A stretch of 64,000 nucleotides of DNA. Origin: Mucilaginibacter polytrichastri (GTDB lineage: Bacteria; Bacteroidota; Bacteroidia; Sphingobacteriales; Sphingobacteriaceae). A program made the translations under genes and the position numbers. Of the stretch, positions 44,716 through 53,559 are shown in pieces. Where the stretch lies: NCBI RefSeq assembly GCF_001911425.1, contig NZ_MPPL01000001.1, positions 419,105 through 483,104 of the forward strand, read 5' to 3'. Every line of letters starts with the position of its first letter. The first letter of the stretch is position 1. A model generated the notes under the pieces. It was not told the DNA's origin and made no database searches. It was given only the letters and a program-made list of their open reading frames with translations.

Positions 44716-45807
44716 ATGAATCACGATCAACAAGATAATCTTCCGGACTTCCGGACTTCCGGACTTTCGGACTTGAAGCCCGGCCAAGCCGGTTTTACTT
44801 TTCCTGCCGAATGGGCGCCGCATACCGCTACATGGCTAAGCTGGCCTCACAAGGAAGAATCATGGCCGGGTAAAATCGGGCTTATCTACAGCAAATACTG
44901 CGAATTTATCAAAGTAGTTGCTGAGGGCGAGCTGGTACGCATTAACGTAAAAGACGAACTGATGATGGCTTTTGCCAAACAACAGTTAGAATTAGTTGGC
45001 GCAGATTTGAGTAAGATCGAGTTCTACGAATTTCCTACCAATGATGCCTGGTGCCGCGATCACGGTCCCGCGTTTTTGATTAATGCCGAGACTAAGGAGA
45101 AAGTAATTGTTGACTGGGGCTACAACGCCTGGGGTGGCAAATATCCGCCCTTTGACCTGGATGATGTGATCCCTACCCGCATTGCTTACCAGTTTGGCTT
45201 ACCGGTATACCATCCAGGTATTGTGATGGAAGGTGGCTCGGTTGATTTTAACGGTGCAGGTACGGTGTTAACTACTACTGCTTGTTTGTTGAATGAAAAC
45301 CGTAACCCGCATTTAACCAAAGAACAGATTGAAGCATACCTGCAAAACTATTACGGCGTTAAGCAGGTACTTTGGCTGGGCGATGGCATTATCGGTGACG
45401 ATACCGACGGCCACATTGATGATATTACCCGCTTTATTAACGAGGATACCGTAGTTACGGTTGTAGAAGATAACCCCGAAGATGAGAATTACCACATTTT
45501 GCAGGAGAACCTCGAGACGTTAAAAACCATGCGCCTGCCTGATGGCCGCCCACTGAATATAGTTGAACTACCAATGCCCGATGCGGTGATCTACGACGAT
45601 CAGCGTTTACCGGCATCATATGCCAATTTCTACATTGCCAACAGTGCCGTAATAGTACCCACTTACCGTTGCAATAAAGATGCCCTGGCATTAGAGATCA
45701 TTCAAAATTGCTTCCCTGACCGTAAAGTTGTAGGCATCGATTCTACAGATATTATCTGGGGATTGGGTAGTTTCCATTGCCTGAGCCAACAGGAACCGGC
45801 AGTTTAA
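44716..45807 (+). CDS. aguA: Agmatine deiminase
   Basis: Converts agmatine to N-carbamoylputrescine and ammonia, the step before AguB. Porphyromonas-type peptidyl-arginine deiminase fold: TWLSWPHKEESWPG near the start, NDAWCRDHGPAF, DGHIDDITRF, and the nucleophile Cys355 in GLGSFHCLSQQEP. ATG 44716 is chosen; an in-frame TTG at 44701 is less likely. Residues about 9-20 (LPDFRTSGLSDL) come from an octamer repeat and are not part of the conserved enzyme, which starts at GFTFPAEWAPH. Confidence 0.95.
   Translation: MNHDQQDNLPDFRTSGLSDLKPGQAGFTFPAEWAPHTATWLSWPHKEESWPGKIGLIYSKYCEFIKVVAEGELVRINVKDELMMAFAKQQLELVGADLSKIEFYEFPTNDAWCRDHGPAFLINAETKEKVIVDWGYNAWGGKYPPFDLDDVIPTRIAYQFGLPVYHPGIVMEGGSVDFNGAGTVLTTTACLLNENRNPHLTKEQIEAYLQNYYGVKQVLWLGDGIIGDDTDGHIDDITRFINEDTVVTVVEDNPEDENYHILQENLETLKTMRLPDGRPLNIVELPMPDAVIYDDQRLPASYANFYIANSAVIVPTYRCNKDALALEIIQNCFPDRKVVGIDSTDIIWGLGSFHCLSQQEPAV
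44740..44771 (+). repeat. Octamer tandem repeat inside aguA
   Basis: Three copies of CTTCCGGA and one CTTTCGGA follow each other at codons 9-19 of aguA. Because the unit is not a multiple of three, a copy change would shift the reading frame ahead of the catalytic domain. AAGTCCGGAAG at 62611 is the same sequence inverted. Confidence 0.7.
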
Positions 45808-45840
45808 CCCCTCCCAACTCTCCCCTTAGGGGAGGGCTTT
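45808..45840. repeat. G/C palindrome, type C repeat, after aguA
   Basis: Core CTCCCC-TTA-GGGGAG (45820-45834) followed by GGCTTT; it starts right after the aguA stop and could end the transcript. Confidence 0.6.
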
Positions 45841-45893
45841 AGAAATTTTGTCATTTCTCACATACGTTCGAAATGATATACCTTTATAAAACG

Positions 45894-46367
45894 ATGCCCC
45901 AGATTAGCTTACAAACCTTTATTGCAGCACCGCCAAAGGTTTGTTTTGATCTTTCACTCAACATCGATCTCCATAAAATTTCTACAGTTCACACCAACGA
46001 AGAAGCTATAGCAGGCACAACCACCGGCCTCATCAAACTTGGCGAATTTGTAACCTGGCGCGCCCGGCACTTTGGTGTTTGGTTTAAGATGACCTCCAAA
46101 ATCACCAGCCTGGTATCTAATGAATCTTTTACCGATGAAATGGTGAAAGGTCCGTTTAAATATATCGTTCATACCCATACTTTTCAGTCTCAAGTTGGCG
46201 GTACAATGATGACGGATGTATTTAGTTTCCAATCACCTTTTGGCGTATTAGGGTTTATTGTGGATAAATTTATTCTGACTGCTTACCTCGAAAAATTATT
46301 GATTGATCGTAATGCTGTTATTAAAAAATATGCGGAGGATGGGATGTGGAAGAGGTTGGTGAAGTGA
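45894..46367 (+). CDS. SRPBCC family protein
   Basis: A 157-residue START/Bet v 1-like domain: LQTFIAAPPKVCFDLSLNIDLHKIST at the start is typical of the SRPBCC cell-division-inhibitor-like subgroup, followed by GEFVTWRARHFGVWFKMTSKI and a long C-terminal helix. These domains bind hydrophobic ligands; no ligand or role can be assigned. Start at ATG 45894 matches family N-termini; 45873 is the alternative. The stop codon directly touches that of the convergent gene. Confidence 0.85.
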   Translation: MPQISLQTFIAAPPKVCFDLSLNIDLHKISTVHTNEEAIAGTTTGLIKLGEFVTWRARHFGVWFKMTSKITSLVSNESFTDEMVKGPFKYIVHTHTFQSQVGGTMMTDVFSFQSPFGVLGFIVDKFILTAYLEKLLIDRNAVIKKYAEDGMWKRLVK

Positions 46368-47552
46368 TTAATTATTTGATAAAAAATACCATGGGATGTT
46401 CAATCTCCCTGGCTTAACGTAAACATTTATACTTTGTCCGGATTTAACATTGTTGTATATAGAACTCGGTACGCTCTCATCTTCAGAAGTTTTTCTTAAT
46501 CCCCATTTAGTAATTTCTAAATAATAGGTTGTTGTTTTACCGTGCGAAATATGCTTGCTTAAAACCGTAGCCTGGTATGTTTTTGCAGTGCCGTTATCAA
46601 ACACACAGTTTACAGCAACAAATCCGGCATAGCTGTATATCGCAATAATTATAGCAAGGGTATAACTAAATTTATATGGTTTTCTCAATTTATAAATCAG
46701 GAAAAAAACAAAGGCTAATGATGAAGCAATAATGATAACGGGTGTAATACATTGTGTATAATCAAGCAAATCATAATCTATCATCATTCTAAGTAACAAT
46801 GCTCCTACCAAAAAAAACAATGCTGTTGAAAGGGTTGGGTAAGCATTCTTTTTACTATCATCAACCATAGTTATTGTACCCGCATTTACGTAAAAAACAA
46901 TAATGCAAATCATGGGCATTAGCAACGCAATTGATATCATTAACTGGTAAGGACGCGGAAACATAAGGAGTACAAAAAATAGAATAATGCCTGCTATGTT
47001 AAAATAAGTACATATTTTTTTAGCAGATGCCAATTTTTGTTGCCTGTCTTCAGTTGTGATGCCAAGGCCTTTATCTTCTAATATTGTTTGTAGTTCTTCT
47101 TCGTAAGCAGCAGAATCGAGATCAATGAGGTTGGTTTGCAGCCAATGTTGTATTTCTTGCGAATTTTGCCAATAGCTTATTCCGCTGATGGATATTTGGG
47201 GGTAGGCAGAAGAAATTGGTTTGATAAAAATATTGTCCTTATTTATATTATATCCTTTAATGTGTCTGATGGCTAATTCTTTCCGCTTAATAAAGCTTCG
47301 CCTGGTAATGCTGTCATTCGTTATTACAATTTTGTTTTTGTCGGTATCAAGCCAGGCGCAGTAAGCCAAAACACTTACCGGTATGGCAACAGCAAGTAAT
47401 ATGTAAGGATTTTCATTTTTCTGCGTTAAAAGATACAGGCAATAACCTGCCCCGGCAAACATGAGTAGAGCAAAGCCTTTAACAAATATCTTCCATCCGG
47501 GTTTAATTGTATATTCTTTTTCTGTGTACGATAAGGTGGTTGAGGAATTCAT
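46368..47552 (-). CDS. Multi-span membrane protein with PH-like insert, unknown
   Basis: 394 residues, about eight membrane helices. Two N-terminal helices (about 25-70) are followed by a soluble PH-like segment (KIVITNDSITRRSFIKRKELAIRHIKGYN) and six more helices (about 185-320). The extracytoplasmic tail (SGQSINVYVKPG) resembles the ending of DUF3592-type proteins. No function recognised. Convergent with the SRPBCC gene with no bases between the stops and no terminator. Confidence 0.65.
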   Translation of the reverse strand: MNSSTTLSYTEKEYTIKPGWKIFVKGFALLMFAGAGYCLYLLTQKNENPYILLAVAIPVSVLAYCAWLDTDKNKIVITNDSITRRSFIKRKELAIRHIKGYNINKDNIFIKPISSAYPQISISGISYWQNSQEIQHWLQTNLIDLDSAAYEEELQTILEDKGLGITTEDRQQKLASAKKICTYFNIAGIILFFVLLMFPRPYQLMISIALLMPMICIIVFYVNAGTITMVDDSKKNAYPTLSTALFFLVGALLLRMMIDYDLLDYTQCITPVIIIASSLAFVFFLIYKLRKPYKFSYTLAIIIAIYSYAGFVAVNCVFDNGTAKTYQATVLSKHISHGKTTTYYLEITKWGLRKTSEDESVPSSIYNNVKSGQSINVYVKPGRLNIPWYFLSNN

Positions 47553-47621
47553 GATTCTAATATAACAGATATAAACTTTTTTACATAGTCAACTCGATCA
47601 ACAATTAAGTAATTTAGTAAT

Positions 47622-48029
47622 ATGGAAACCCTTGCAGCCAAAATTCCCAAAAAGATCTTCGCGCGCCAGCACGAAATTACTGCCGATTACCTGAAGGCGA
47701 TAGATAAGCACCTCGATGATATTTTGAGCGGTGCTGCTATTGATATGTATGAGATCAGGGACTTTGCAGAGCATCTGCATATTCACCCTACTCATTTAAG
47801 TAATACCATTAAGCTTACTACCGGAAAAGCGCCTTGTTATTTCATCGAGCACCGTATCCTGGATATTGTGCGCGATCAGTTGGTGAATACCAATATGCCG
47901 ATAGCCGAGATTGCCAGGAAGCTAACTTATGATCCATCCAACTTTACCAAGTTTTTCAAACACTTTGAGGGGATCACACCGAACAAATACCGTCAATCGA
48001 ACCAAAAAACTGAAACAGTCACCATTTAA
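47622..48029 (+). CDS. Minimal AraC-type DNA-binding protein
   Basis: 135 residues, essentially only the AraC double helix-turn-helix: MYEIRDFAEHLHIHPTHLSNTIKLTTG and MPIAEIARKLTYDPSNFTKFFKHFEGITPNKYRQ. No sensor domain. It is 73 bp upstream of an SDR gene in the same direction and probably regulates it. Confidence 0.88.
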   Translation: METLAAKIPKKIFARQHEITADYLKAIDKHLDDILSGAAIDMYEIRDFAEHLHIHPTHLSNTIKLTTGKAPCYFIEHRILDIVRDQLVNTNMPIAEIARKLTYDPSNFTKFFKHFEGITPNKYRQSNQKTETVTI

Positions 48030-48102
48030 ACTGAAACAGTCACCATAATATAACTTGTAACTATTTGGACATTTGTATTGTTCATTTAACAATCAAGACA
48101 TT

Positions 48103-48864
48103 ATGGAAGCAACAAACAAAATAGCACTGGTAACCGGCAGCAGCCGCGGACTAGGCAAAAACGAAGCCCTTGCACTGGCTAAAAAAGGCAACGACGTAAT
48201 TATTACCTATAACAGCCGTAAAGACGAAGCCGATAAGGTAGTGGCCGAAATTGAAGGCTTAGGCCGCAAAGCCGCCGCCCTGCAACTCAATGCCGGCGAT
48301 GTTAAAACCTTCGATGCTTTTAAGGCAGAATTGTTAGTAACCCTGCAAAAAGTATGGGGCGTAACCCAGTTTAACTTTTTGATAAACAATGCCGGTATAG
48401 ATGCAGCCGCACCATTTGCACAAGCTACCGAAGCAGATTTCGATAATTTGTTTAACATTCACTTTAAAGGCGTTTTCTTTTTAACCCAAACTTTACTAAC
48501 GGTAATTGCCGATGGTGGCCGTATTGTTAACACTTCAACAGGTTTAACCCGCTTTGCAACCCCTGGCTATGCAGCTTATGCATCTATGAAAGGTGCTATA
48601 GAGGTATTAACCAAATACCTGGCTAAAGAGTTAGGCTCGCGAGGCATAACTGTTAACCTGATTGCCCCTGGCATTATAGAGACAGATTTTACAGCAGCAG
48701 CCAGGGAACACCCGGGTGTGATCGAATTTCTGTCATCACAAACTGCGCTTGGCCGTATTGGCCAGCCCGATGATATTGGTGGCGTAGTGGCCTTCTTATG
48801 TTCAGACGATGCCCGCTGGATCACCGCGCAGCGTATTGAAGCATCGGGCGGGATGTTTTTATAA
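48103..48864 (+). CDS. SDR family oxidoreductase (FabG-like)
   Basis: 253 residues from ATG 48103. Cofactor loop VTGSSRGLGKNEAL, NNAGID, active-site Ser in NTSTGL, YAAYASMK, and the C-terminal GQPDDIGGVVAFLCSDDARWITAQRIEASGG typical of 3-oxoacyl-ACP-reductase-like SDRs. Substrate unknown. The small AraC-type gene precedes it, a common pattern for inducible SDRs. Confidence 0.93.
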   Translation: MEATNKIALVTGSSRGLGKNEALALAKKGNDVIITYNSRKDEADKVVAEIEGLGRKAAALQLNAGDVKTFDAFKAELLVTLQKVWGVTQFNFLINNAGIDAAAPFAQATEADFDNLFNIHFKGVFFLTQTLLTVIADGGRIVNTSTGLTRFATPGYAAYASMKGAIEVLTKYLAKELGSRGITVNLIAPGIIETDFTAAAREHPGVIEFLSSQTALGRIGQPDDIGGVVAFLCSDDARWITAQRIEASGGMFL

Positions 48865-48876
48865 GAGAGTTATTAA

Positions 48877-48974
48877 GTTATTCGTTATTGAGTTATTAGG
48901 TGCGGTCAAGCACTTAATAACTCTTTTTGCTTATAACTAATATCCATTAACCTAATAACTCAATAGCAAATAAC
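48877..48974. repeat. Three-arm palindrome, type D repeat
   Basis: The 24-base left arm (48877-48900) matches the inverse of the far arm (48951-48974) in 21 of 24 positions. Part of it, GAGTTATTAGGTGC (48890-48903), pairs with the nearer GCACTTAATAACTC (48910-48923). The two hairpins exclude each other. It lies just after the SDR gene. Confidence 0.6.
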
Positions 48975-49042
48975 CGCTCAACAACTTTCACCGAGCCATC
49001 AACCCTGTTTACCGAGTTTTTATTACTAACAGCCAGTTATTA

Positions 49043-49074
49043 ATTGGCATATATGCATTGTTATTATAGTTTTG
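49043..49074 (+). promoter_or_regulatory. Promoter of the LiaF-like/two-component operon
   Basis: ATTG (49043-49046), 20 bp spacer, TAGTTTTG (49067-49074, a perfect TAnnTTTG), 22 bp before the ATG. Confidence 0.55.
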
Positions 49075-49096
49075 GATAAGATTTTAATTCAGAACA

Positions 49097-49918
49097 ATGA
49101 ACAACGACACAATATATCCTCAAAAGCCCGGCAAAGGAAAGGCCATCGCCGGACTTGTACTGTTGATTTTTGGCGGCATCTTGCTGTTTCAACAGTTAAA
49201 CTATTTAGTTGCCCCATGGTGGTTATTCAGGTGGCCTGTTATCCTCATCGTGGTTGGTATCTACAGTGGTGCCAAGCATAATTTCAGAAACACGGGTTCA
49301 ATTATCATGATCGTTATCGGCGCCCTGTTTTTGGCCGACGATATTTTCCCAGGTTTCGACCTGTCACATTTTATCTGGCCGGTTATTTTAATCATTCTTG
49401 GCCTTTGGGTAATTATGGGTAAAGATAAGTTCAACAAGAGCTTCAGACACAAATGGGGTACTTACAACAATGTTAATGCCTATGCAACGCCAGAGTGGGA
49501 TGCTAAAGTAAATGTAGACGAGCAGGGCAACCCCATAGCAACCGAGCAGGTATTTGGTACATCAAATCACGCAACCGGTGATGACCATATTGATACCACC
49601 TCTGTTTTTGGCAGTGTACATAAAACAATCCTTTCTAAAGATTTTAAAGGCGGCGAGGTGGTCAACATCTTCGGCGGAACAGAACTCAACTTTACCCAGG
49701 CCGATATTAGCGGCCGTGTATATATAGACATTACCCAGCTGTTTGGCGGCATTAAAATTATAGTACCACCACACTGGCAGGTAACATCGGACCTGGCCGC
49801 TGTATTTGCCGGTATTGATGATAAACGCCGCCCCGGAGCTATACCGCTAAGCACAGAAAAGATATTGGTACTCAAAGGCACATCGATATTTGCCGGTGTA
49901 GAAGTAAAAAGTTACTAA
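49097..49918 (+). CDS. LiaF-like envelope-stress membrane protein
   Basis: 273 residues. Four N-terminal helices in two pairs (about 14-120: AGLVLLIFGGILLFQQLNYL, FIWPVILIILGLWVIMG) are the DUF5668/LiaI-like region. A soluble C-terminal beta-helix-like domain (about 175-273) has the LiaF/DUF2154 pattern (GGEVVNIFGGTELNFTQADI, LFGGIKIIVPPHWQV). LiaF proteins restrain cell-envelope-stress two-component systems; the LytS/LytR pair in the same operon fits a signalling role. Confidence 0.88.
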   Translation: MNNDTIYPQKPGKGKAIAGLVLLIFGGILLFQQLNYLVAPWWLFRWPVILIVVGIYSGAKHNFRNTGSIIMIVIGALFLADDIFPGFDLSHFIWPVILIILGLWVIMGKDKFNKSFRHKWGTYNNVNAYATPEWDAKVNVDEQGNPIATEQVFGTSNHATGDDHIDTTSVFGSVHKTILSKDFKGGEVVNIFGGTELNFTQADISGRVYIDITQLFGGIKIIVPPHWQVTSDLAAVFAGIDDKRRPGAIPLSTEKILVLKGTSIFAGVEVKSY

Positions 49919-49946
49919 TCACTCAATCACACTAAAACAATCATTC

Positions 49947-50282
49947 ATGAACTGGTACGTTGCAAAAGTAATTTTCCGCATCATTAGTAATGAAGGTAAC
50001 CACCAGGCGCAGTTCGATGAGCAACTGCGCCTGATTAGTGCCGAAAGCAAGTGCGAAGCTTTTGAAAAAGCAGCGAAGATTGGCCGGGATAATGAAAACC
50101 GGTTTTTAAATGATGCCAAGCAAACTGTAAAGTGGCAGTTTGTAAACGTAGCCGAAGTTAAACAGCTTGCTGCACTAACCGATGGCGCCGAATTGTACTA
50201 CAACATCCACAAGGCAGATAATGCCGACCTGTACATGGCCTGGGCAAACCATAAAGCTGCCCTGATAGAACTGAACAATTAA
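49947..50282 (+). CDS. DUF4288 protein
   Basis: 111 residues, DUF4288: NWYVAKVIFRIISNEGNHQAQFDEQLRLI start, central AFEKAAKIGRDNE and VKWQFVNVAEVKQL. Cytoplasmic, function unknown. It lies 28 bp after the LiaF-like gene and 15 bp before the histidine kinase, so it is part of the operon. Confidence 0.88.
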   Translation: MNWYVAKVIFRIISNEGNHQAQFDEQLRLISAESKCEAFEKAAKIGRDNENRFLNDAKQTVKWQFVNVAEVKQLAALTDGAELYYNIHKADNADLYMAWANHKAALIELNN

Positions 50283-50297
50283 AAAAACTGACCCGTT

Positions 50298-51332
50298 TTG
50301 AGTGCACCTGTATCAACCTTTGTAAACCTTCGCTGGGGCTTTGTGGCCTGCGGCGTTATCTGGACTGCATTGCAGGTGTATCTGATACACAGCTATGGTT
50401 TTACCTGGTATGTAGCCTTTACAGATAGCGTGATCAGCTCGGTAGCCCTGGCAGGTGCCTGCTGGCTAATTGATAATACGCTAAGATTCTATCAACCATC
50501 CAAAAGCAGTTACTTAAACCTGCTGATCTGGTGCGCTTTGCTGGCTGGCATTTGTTTAGCTATTTCCCGCTTTGCATTGCCGCAAATTATTGGCGACGGC
50601 GAATATTTTGTATTCGTAATAAAATCATTGATCATCCGCTACTTTACCAACTTTTTGGCCATCGGCTGGATGGCCATGATCAGCCTGGTGTGGTATGCCC
50701 AGCAGGACAATAAGGAGAATGAGAAGCGTAAAGCAGAAGCCGAAAAACTGGCTAAAGAGGCCGAGTTATACAACCTACGCCAGCAATTACAACCCCACTT
50801 TTTATTTAATAGTTTAAACTCTATTAACGCGCTAATAGGTTTTAAACCAGAGGAGGCCCGGAAGATGATCCACCAATTGTCGGACTTTTTGCGGGGGACT
50901 TTAAAGAAAGATGACCAACAACAGGTTACGCTAAACGAAGAACTGGCGCATCTGCAATTATATCTTGATATTGAAAAGGTACGTTTCGGGCATCGCTTGC
51001 AAACCGAAATTAGCTGTGATGAACAATGCCGCACAGCAGTAATGCCGCCATTACTTTTGCAACCTGTGGTAGAAAATGCCATTAAATTTGGCTTGTATGA
51101 TACCACCGGCGATGTGGTGGTAAGTTTAAGGGGAGAGGTTGATGAAGGTTACCTGGTGATCATCGTACAAAATCCGTACGATCCACAAACCGCTAAACCG
51201 CGCCAGGGTACAGGTTTTGGCTTAAGTGGCATGCAGCGCCGCTTATATTTAATATATACCCGTAATGACTTGGTTGAAACTTATGTAAATGATAATATCT
51301 TTACAACCATAATAAAAATACCTCAGCCCTAA
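50298..51332 (+). CDS. LytS-type sensor histidine kinase
   Basis: 344 residues with four membrane helices (about 10-140), a short coiled linker (KENEKRKAEAEKLAKEAE) and a His_kinase domain with His167 in LQPHFLFNSLNSINAL. The HATPase_c domain is shown by VVENAIKFGL and GTGFGLSGMQRRL. No periplasmic sensor domain, so it may sense the membrane or its LiaF-like neighbour. Start is TTG 50298; no better in-frame codon precedes the first helix. Stop overlaps the regulator ATG by one base (TAATG). Confidence 0.92.
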   Translation: MSAPVSTFVNLRWGFVACGVIWTALQVYLIHSYGFTWYVAFTDSVISSVALAGACWLIDNTLRFYQPSKSSYLNLLIWCALLAGICLAISRFALPQIIGDGEYFVFVIKSLIIRYFTNFLAIGWMAMISLVWYAQQDNKENEKRKAEAEKLAKEAELYNLRQQLQPHFLFNSLNSINALIGFKPEEARKMIHQLSDFLRGTLKKDDQQQVTLNEELAHLQLYLDIEKVRFGHRLQTEISCDEQCRTAVMPPLLLQPVVENAIKFGLYDTTGDVVVSLRGEVDEGYLVIIVQNPYDPQTAKPRQGTGFGLSGMQRRLYLIYTRNDLVETYVNDNIFTTIIKIPQP

Positions 51333-52084
51333 TGAAACAAGTACTTATCATTGATGACGAACCACTGGCGCGTATGGTGGTTCTGGAATATTTGCAGGAT
51401 TATAAAGACCAGATACAGGTAATACAGGAGTGCGGCGACGGCTTTGAAGGCATGAAAGCTATTATGCAATCGCAACCCGACCTGATATTTCTGGATGTGC
51501 AGATGCCCAAGATCAATGGTTTTGAGATGCTTGAATTATTAGAGCAGCCACCCGCAGTAATTTTTACCACCGCCTTTGACGAATTTGCCATTAAGGCTTT
51601 TGAAGCCCATGCGATAGATTATCTGCTGAAACCTTTCAGTAAAGAACGTTTTCATAAGGCGGTTGATAAATACCTGGCACAAAGCGGTACGGTTGTCCAG
51701 TATCAAAAACAGACAGAGAATTTATTGGAGGAAGTTGCTACGCAGTCGCCAATACAACACGATCGTATTGTGGTGAAGACGGGTACCAAGGTGAAAATCA
51801 TCCCTGTACACGATGTGATTTATCTGGAAGCTGATGATGATTACGTTAGCGTACACACCGCCGAAGGTTCTTTCCTTAAAAATAAAACCATGAGTTTCTT
51901 CGAGAAAGTGCTCGATGTTCGACAGTTTGTTCGGGTGCATCGTTCCTACATTGTGGCCATAGATCAGATCACCCGTATAGATCCTTACGAAAAGGATTCA
52001 CACATTGCCATCCTCAAATCAGGCGCTAAAATTCCGGTTAGTAAATCTGGTTATGTGAAATTGAAGCAGGTTTTGGGCATATAA
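51332..52084 (+). CDS. LytTR-family response regulator
   Basis: 250 residues. Receiver domain with Asp8/Asp9 and phosphoacceptor Asp55 (DLIFLDVQMPKINGFE), Thr in FTTAFDEFA and Lys in LLKPF. LytTR DNA-binding domain from about residue 145 (KIIPVHDVIYLEADDDYVSVHT ... RVHRSYIVAIDQI). Partner of the preceding kinase by translational overlap. Likely targets are envelope genes, including its own operon. Confidence 0.95.
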   Translation: MKQVLIIDDEPLARMVVLEYLQDYKDQIQVIQECGDGFEGMKAIMQSQPDLIFLDVQMPKINGFEMLELLEQPPAVIFTTAFDEFAIKAFEAHAIDYLLKPFSKERFHKAVDKYLAQSGTVVQYQKQTENLLEEVATQSPIQHDRIVVKTGTKVKIIPVHDVIYLEADDDYVSVHTAEGSFLKNKTMSFFEKVLDVRQFVRVHRSYIVAIDQITRIDPYEKDSHIAILKSGAKIPVSKSGYVKLKQVLGI

Positions 52085-52118
52085 TGGAGAGTTAGCAGGG
52101 GTTAATGGCGGTAGCAGT

Positions 52119-52323
52119 ATAAGCTGTAAAAGTATAAACCCGTCATGCTGAACTTGTTTCAGCACCCCACAGAACGGGTATGCAACTTGCATAGTTTGCT
52201 TAGCAAGATAAGCTGTAAAAGTATAAACCCGTCATGCTGAACTTGTTTCAGCACCCCACAGGACAGGTGTGCAACTTGCATAGTTTGCTTAGCAAGTGGG
52301 TTCCCGAAACAAGTTCGGGATGA
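52119..52323. repeat. Tandem 89 bp repeat of the type B palindrome
   Basis: Two copies (52119-52207 and 52208-52296) differ at about three positions; each starts ATAAGCTGTAAAAG and carries GTCATGCTGAACTTGTTTCAGC. The array is closed by an inverted element TTCCCGAAACAAGTTCGGGA-TGACG (52301-52325). It fills the 250 bp gap between convergent genes. Confidence 0.85.
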
Positions 52324-52334
52324 CGTCAGCGCGC

Positions 52335-53330
52335 TTACTTCTTCTTCCCCAGGATACTCCAATCACTATCCACCTTCGTAATCACATTACCCAGCATCCC
52401 CAAACCTGTAACATCCATCTCAATCAAATCGCCGGATTGTAACCATTGCACGGGGTAGTTGGGGTCATTTAGTAAGCCGGTACCGTTTAGTTCCAGGAAA
52501 CAGCCGGTGCCTACTGTGCCCGAGCCTATCACATCGCCGGGAAGGATATCGCAACCGTAAGAACAGCGTTCTATGATCTCGGCAAAGGTCCAATTCATGT
52601 CGGCAAAGTTGCCGGCAGATACTTGATTGCCATTAACACGGCAATTCATTTGCAGGTTGTAGGCATTGCCGGTGTGGCCGGGCTGGGCGGCAACTTTGTA
52701 AGGTTCCAGTTCATCGACCGTAACCAGCCAGGGGCCAATTACGGTCGAGAAATCTTTTCCTTTAGCGGGGCCCAGGTTAAGCAGCATTTCGTCCATTTGC
52801 AGGGTGCGTGCGCTCATGTCGTTCATAATCATATAACCGGCAATATAGCTGTCGGCCTCAGCAGCTTTAATGTTGCGGCCTTTTTTATTAATCACAATGG
52901 CTACTTCCAGTTCAAAATCGAGCTTATCAAAATGGTCGGGCATGCAGGCTATTTCACCGGGGCCTTGTATGGCATTGTGGTTGGTAAAGTAAAATACAGG
53001 ATACTGGTCAAACTCTGGTATCATGGGCACTTTACGATTGCGGCGGGCAGTTTCTACATGCTGCCTGAAGGCGTATCCATCCCTGCATGAGGCAGGGTGG
53101 GGTACTGGCGCCATCAGCTCGAAAAACAATTCTTCGCGGGCATCTAATTTGCCGTTGCTAATGGACTGGTGTACACGCTGGGCATGTTCCATTAGCTCGT
53201 CGCCTTCTTGTAAAAAGGCATTCATATTATCGGGTATCAGCTTATCGCACGAGTGCAGGTTGTAAATGTGGCCATTAACAAAAATACCCAGATGCTCCCG
53301 GTCTTCGGTTTTGTAGGATACTAACTTCAT
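52335..53330 (-). CDS. Fumarylacetoacetate hydrolase family protein
   Basis: 331 residues with the FAH fold: metal-binding Glu pair in DKLDFELEVAIVINKKGRNI, YMIMNDMSARTLQ, KGKDFSTVIGPWLVTVDEL and GDVIGSGTVGTGCFLEL. FAH enzymes cleave fumarylacetoacetate to fumarate and acetoacetate, the last step of tyrosine degradation. Divergence from hmgA-hpd supports that role, though the family also contains other acylpyruvases. No maleylacetoacetate isomerase gene is seen here. A -7 box TAGTTTTG lies at 53356-53363 on the minus strand. Confidence 0.92.
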   Translation of the reverse strand: MKLVSYKTEDREHLGIFVNGHIYNLHSCDKLIPDNMNAFLQEGDELMEHAQRVHQSISNGKLDAREELFFELMAPVPHPASCRDGYAFRQHVETARRNRKVPMIPEFDQYPVFYFTNHNAIQGPGEIACMPDHFDKLDFELEVAIVINKKGRNIKAAEADSYIAGYMIMNDMSARTLQMDEMLLNLGPAKGKDFSTVIGPWLVTVDELEPYKVAAQPGHTGNAYNLQMNCRVNGNQVSAGNFADMNWTFAEIIERCSYGCDILPGDVIGSGTVGTGCFLELNGTGLLNDPNYPVQWLQSGDLIEMDVTGLGMLGNVITKVDSDWSILGKKK

Positions 53331-53391
53331 AAGGTTGATAATAATGGTGGTTAACCAAAACTAAAACAAATTTTGCTTCGTTAATATTATG

Positions 53392-53422
53392 CTTGCATAT
53401 TAATTTTTATAAGCTACCTTAG
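53392..53422 (+). promoter_or_regulatory. Candidate promoter ahead of the hmgA leader
   Basis: CTTG (53392-53395), 19 bp spacer, TACCTTAG (53415-53422; one mismatch to TAnnTTTG). It lies 240 bp before hmgA, so the transcript would have a long leader. Confidence 0.45.
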
Positions 53423-53439
53423 CTTCACCAAAAACACCC

Positions 53440-53559
53440 ATGAACCTGTTTAAACAGACATACCGCGTACAAAGGCTTCTCTCGATGCAAATCGTTGTTG
53501 CTTTTCGTTATGCTATGCTGTCCAAAATAGTGTTCGCTCAATACTCGGTTACTCTTTAA
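53440..53559 (+). CDS. Short ORF in the hmgA leader (39 codons)
   Basis: ATG 53440 to TAA 53557-53559 encodes 39 residues with three Phe and three Tyr. It starts 17 bp after the -7 box and ends 102 bp before hmgA. Two readings are possible: a leader peptide sensing aromatic amino acids, or the decayed start of a SusC-type gene, since the middle (LLSMQIVVAF ... KIVFAQ) resembles a signal peptide. Bases 53560-53661 hold small hairpins (CCTCA/TGAGG, CAGCC/GGCTG). Confidence 0.3.
   Translation: MNLFKQTYRVQRLLSMQIVVAFRYAMLSKIVFAQYSVTL

Noticed and set aside
44619..44823. 67-codon minus-strand frame across the type A repeat (SLRGTKQSPIHRAA)
   Set aside because: It is translated repeat sequence, a common false call in these genomes.
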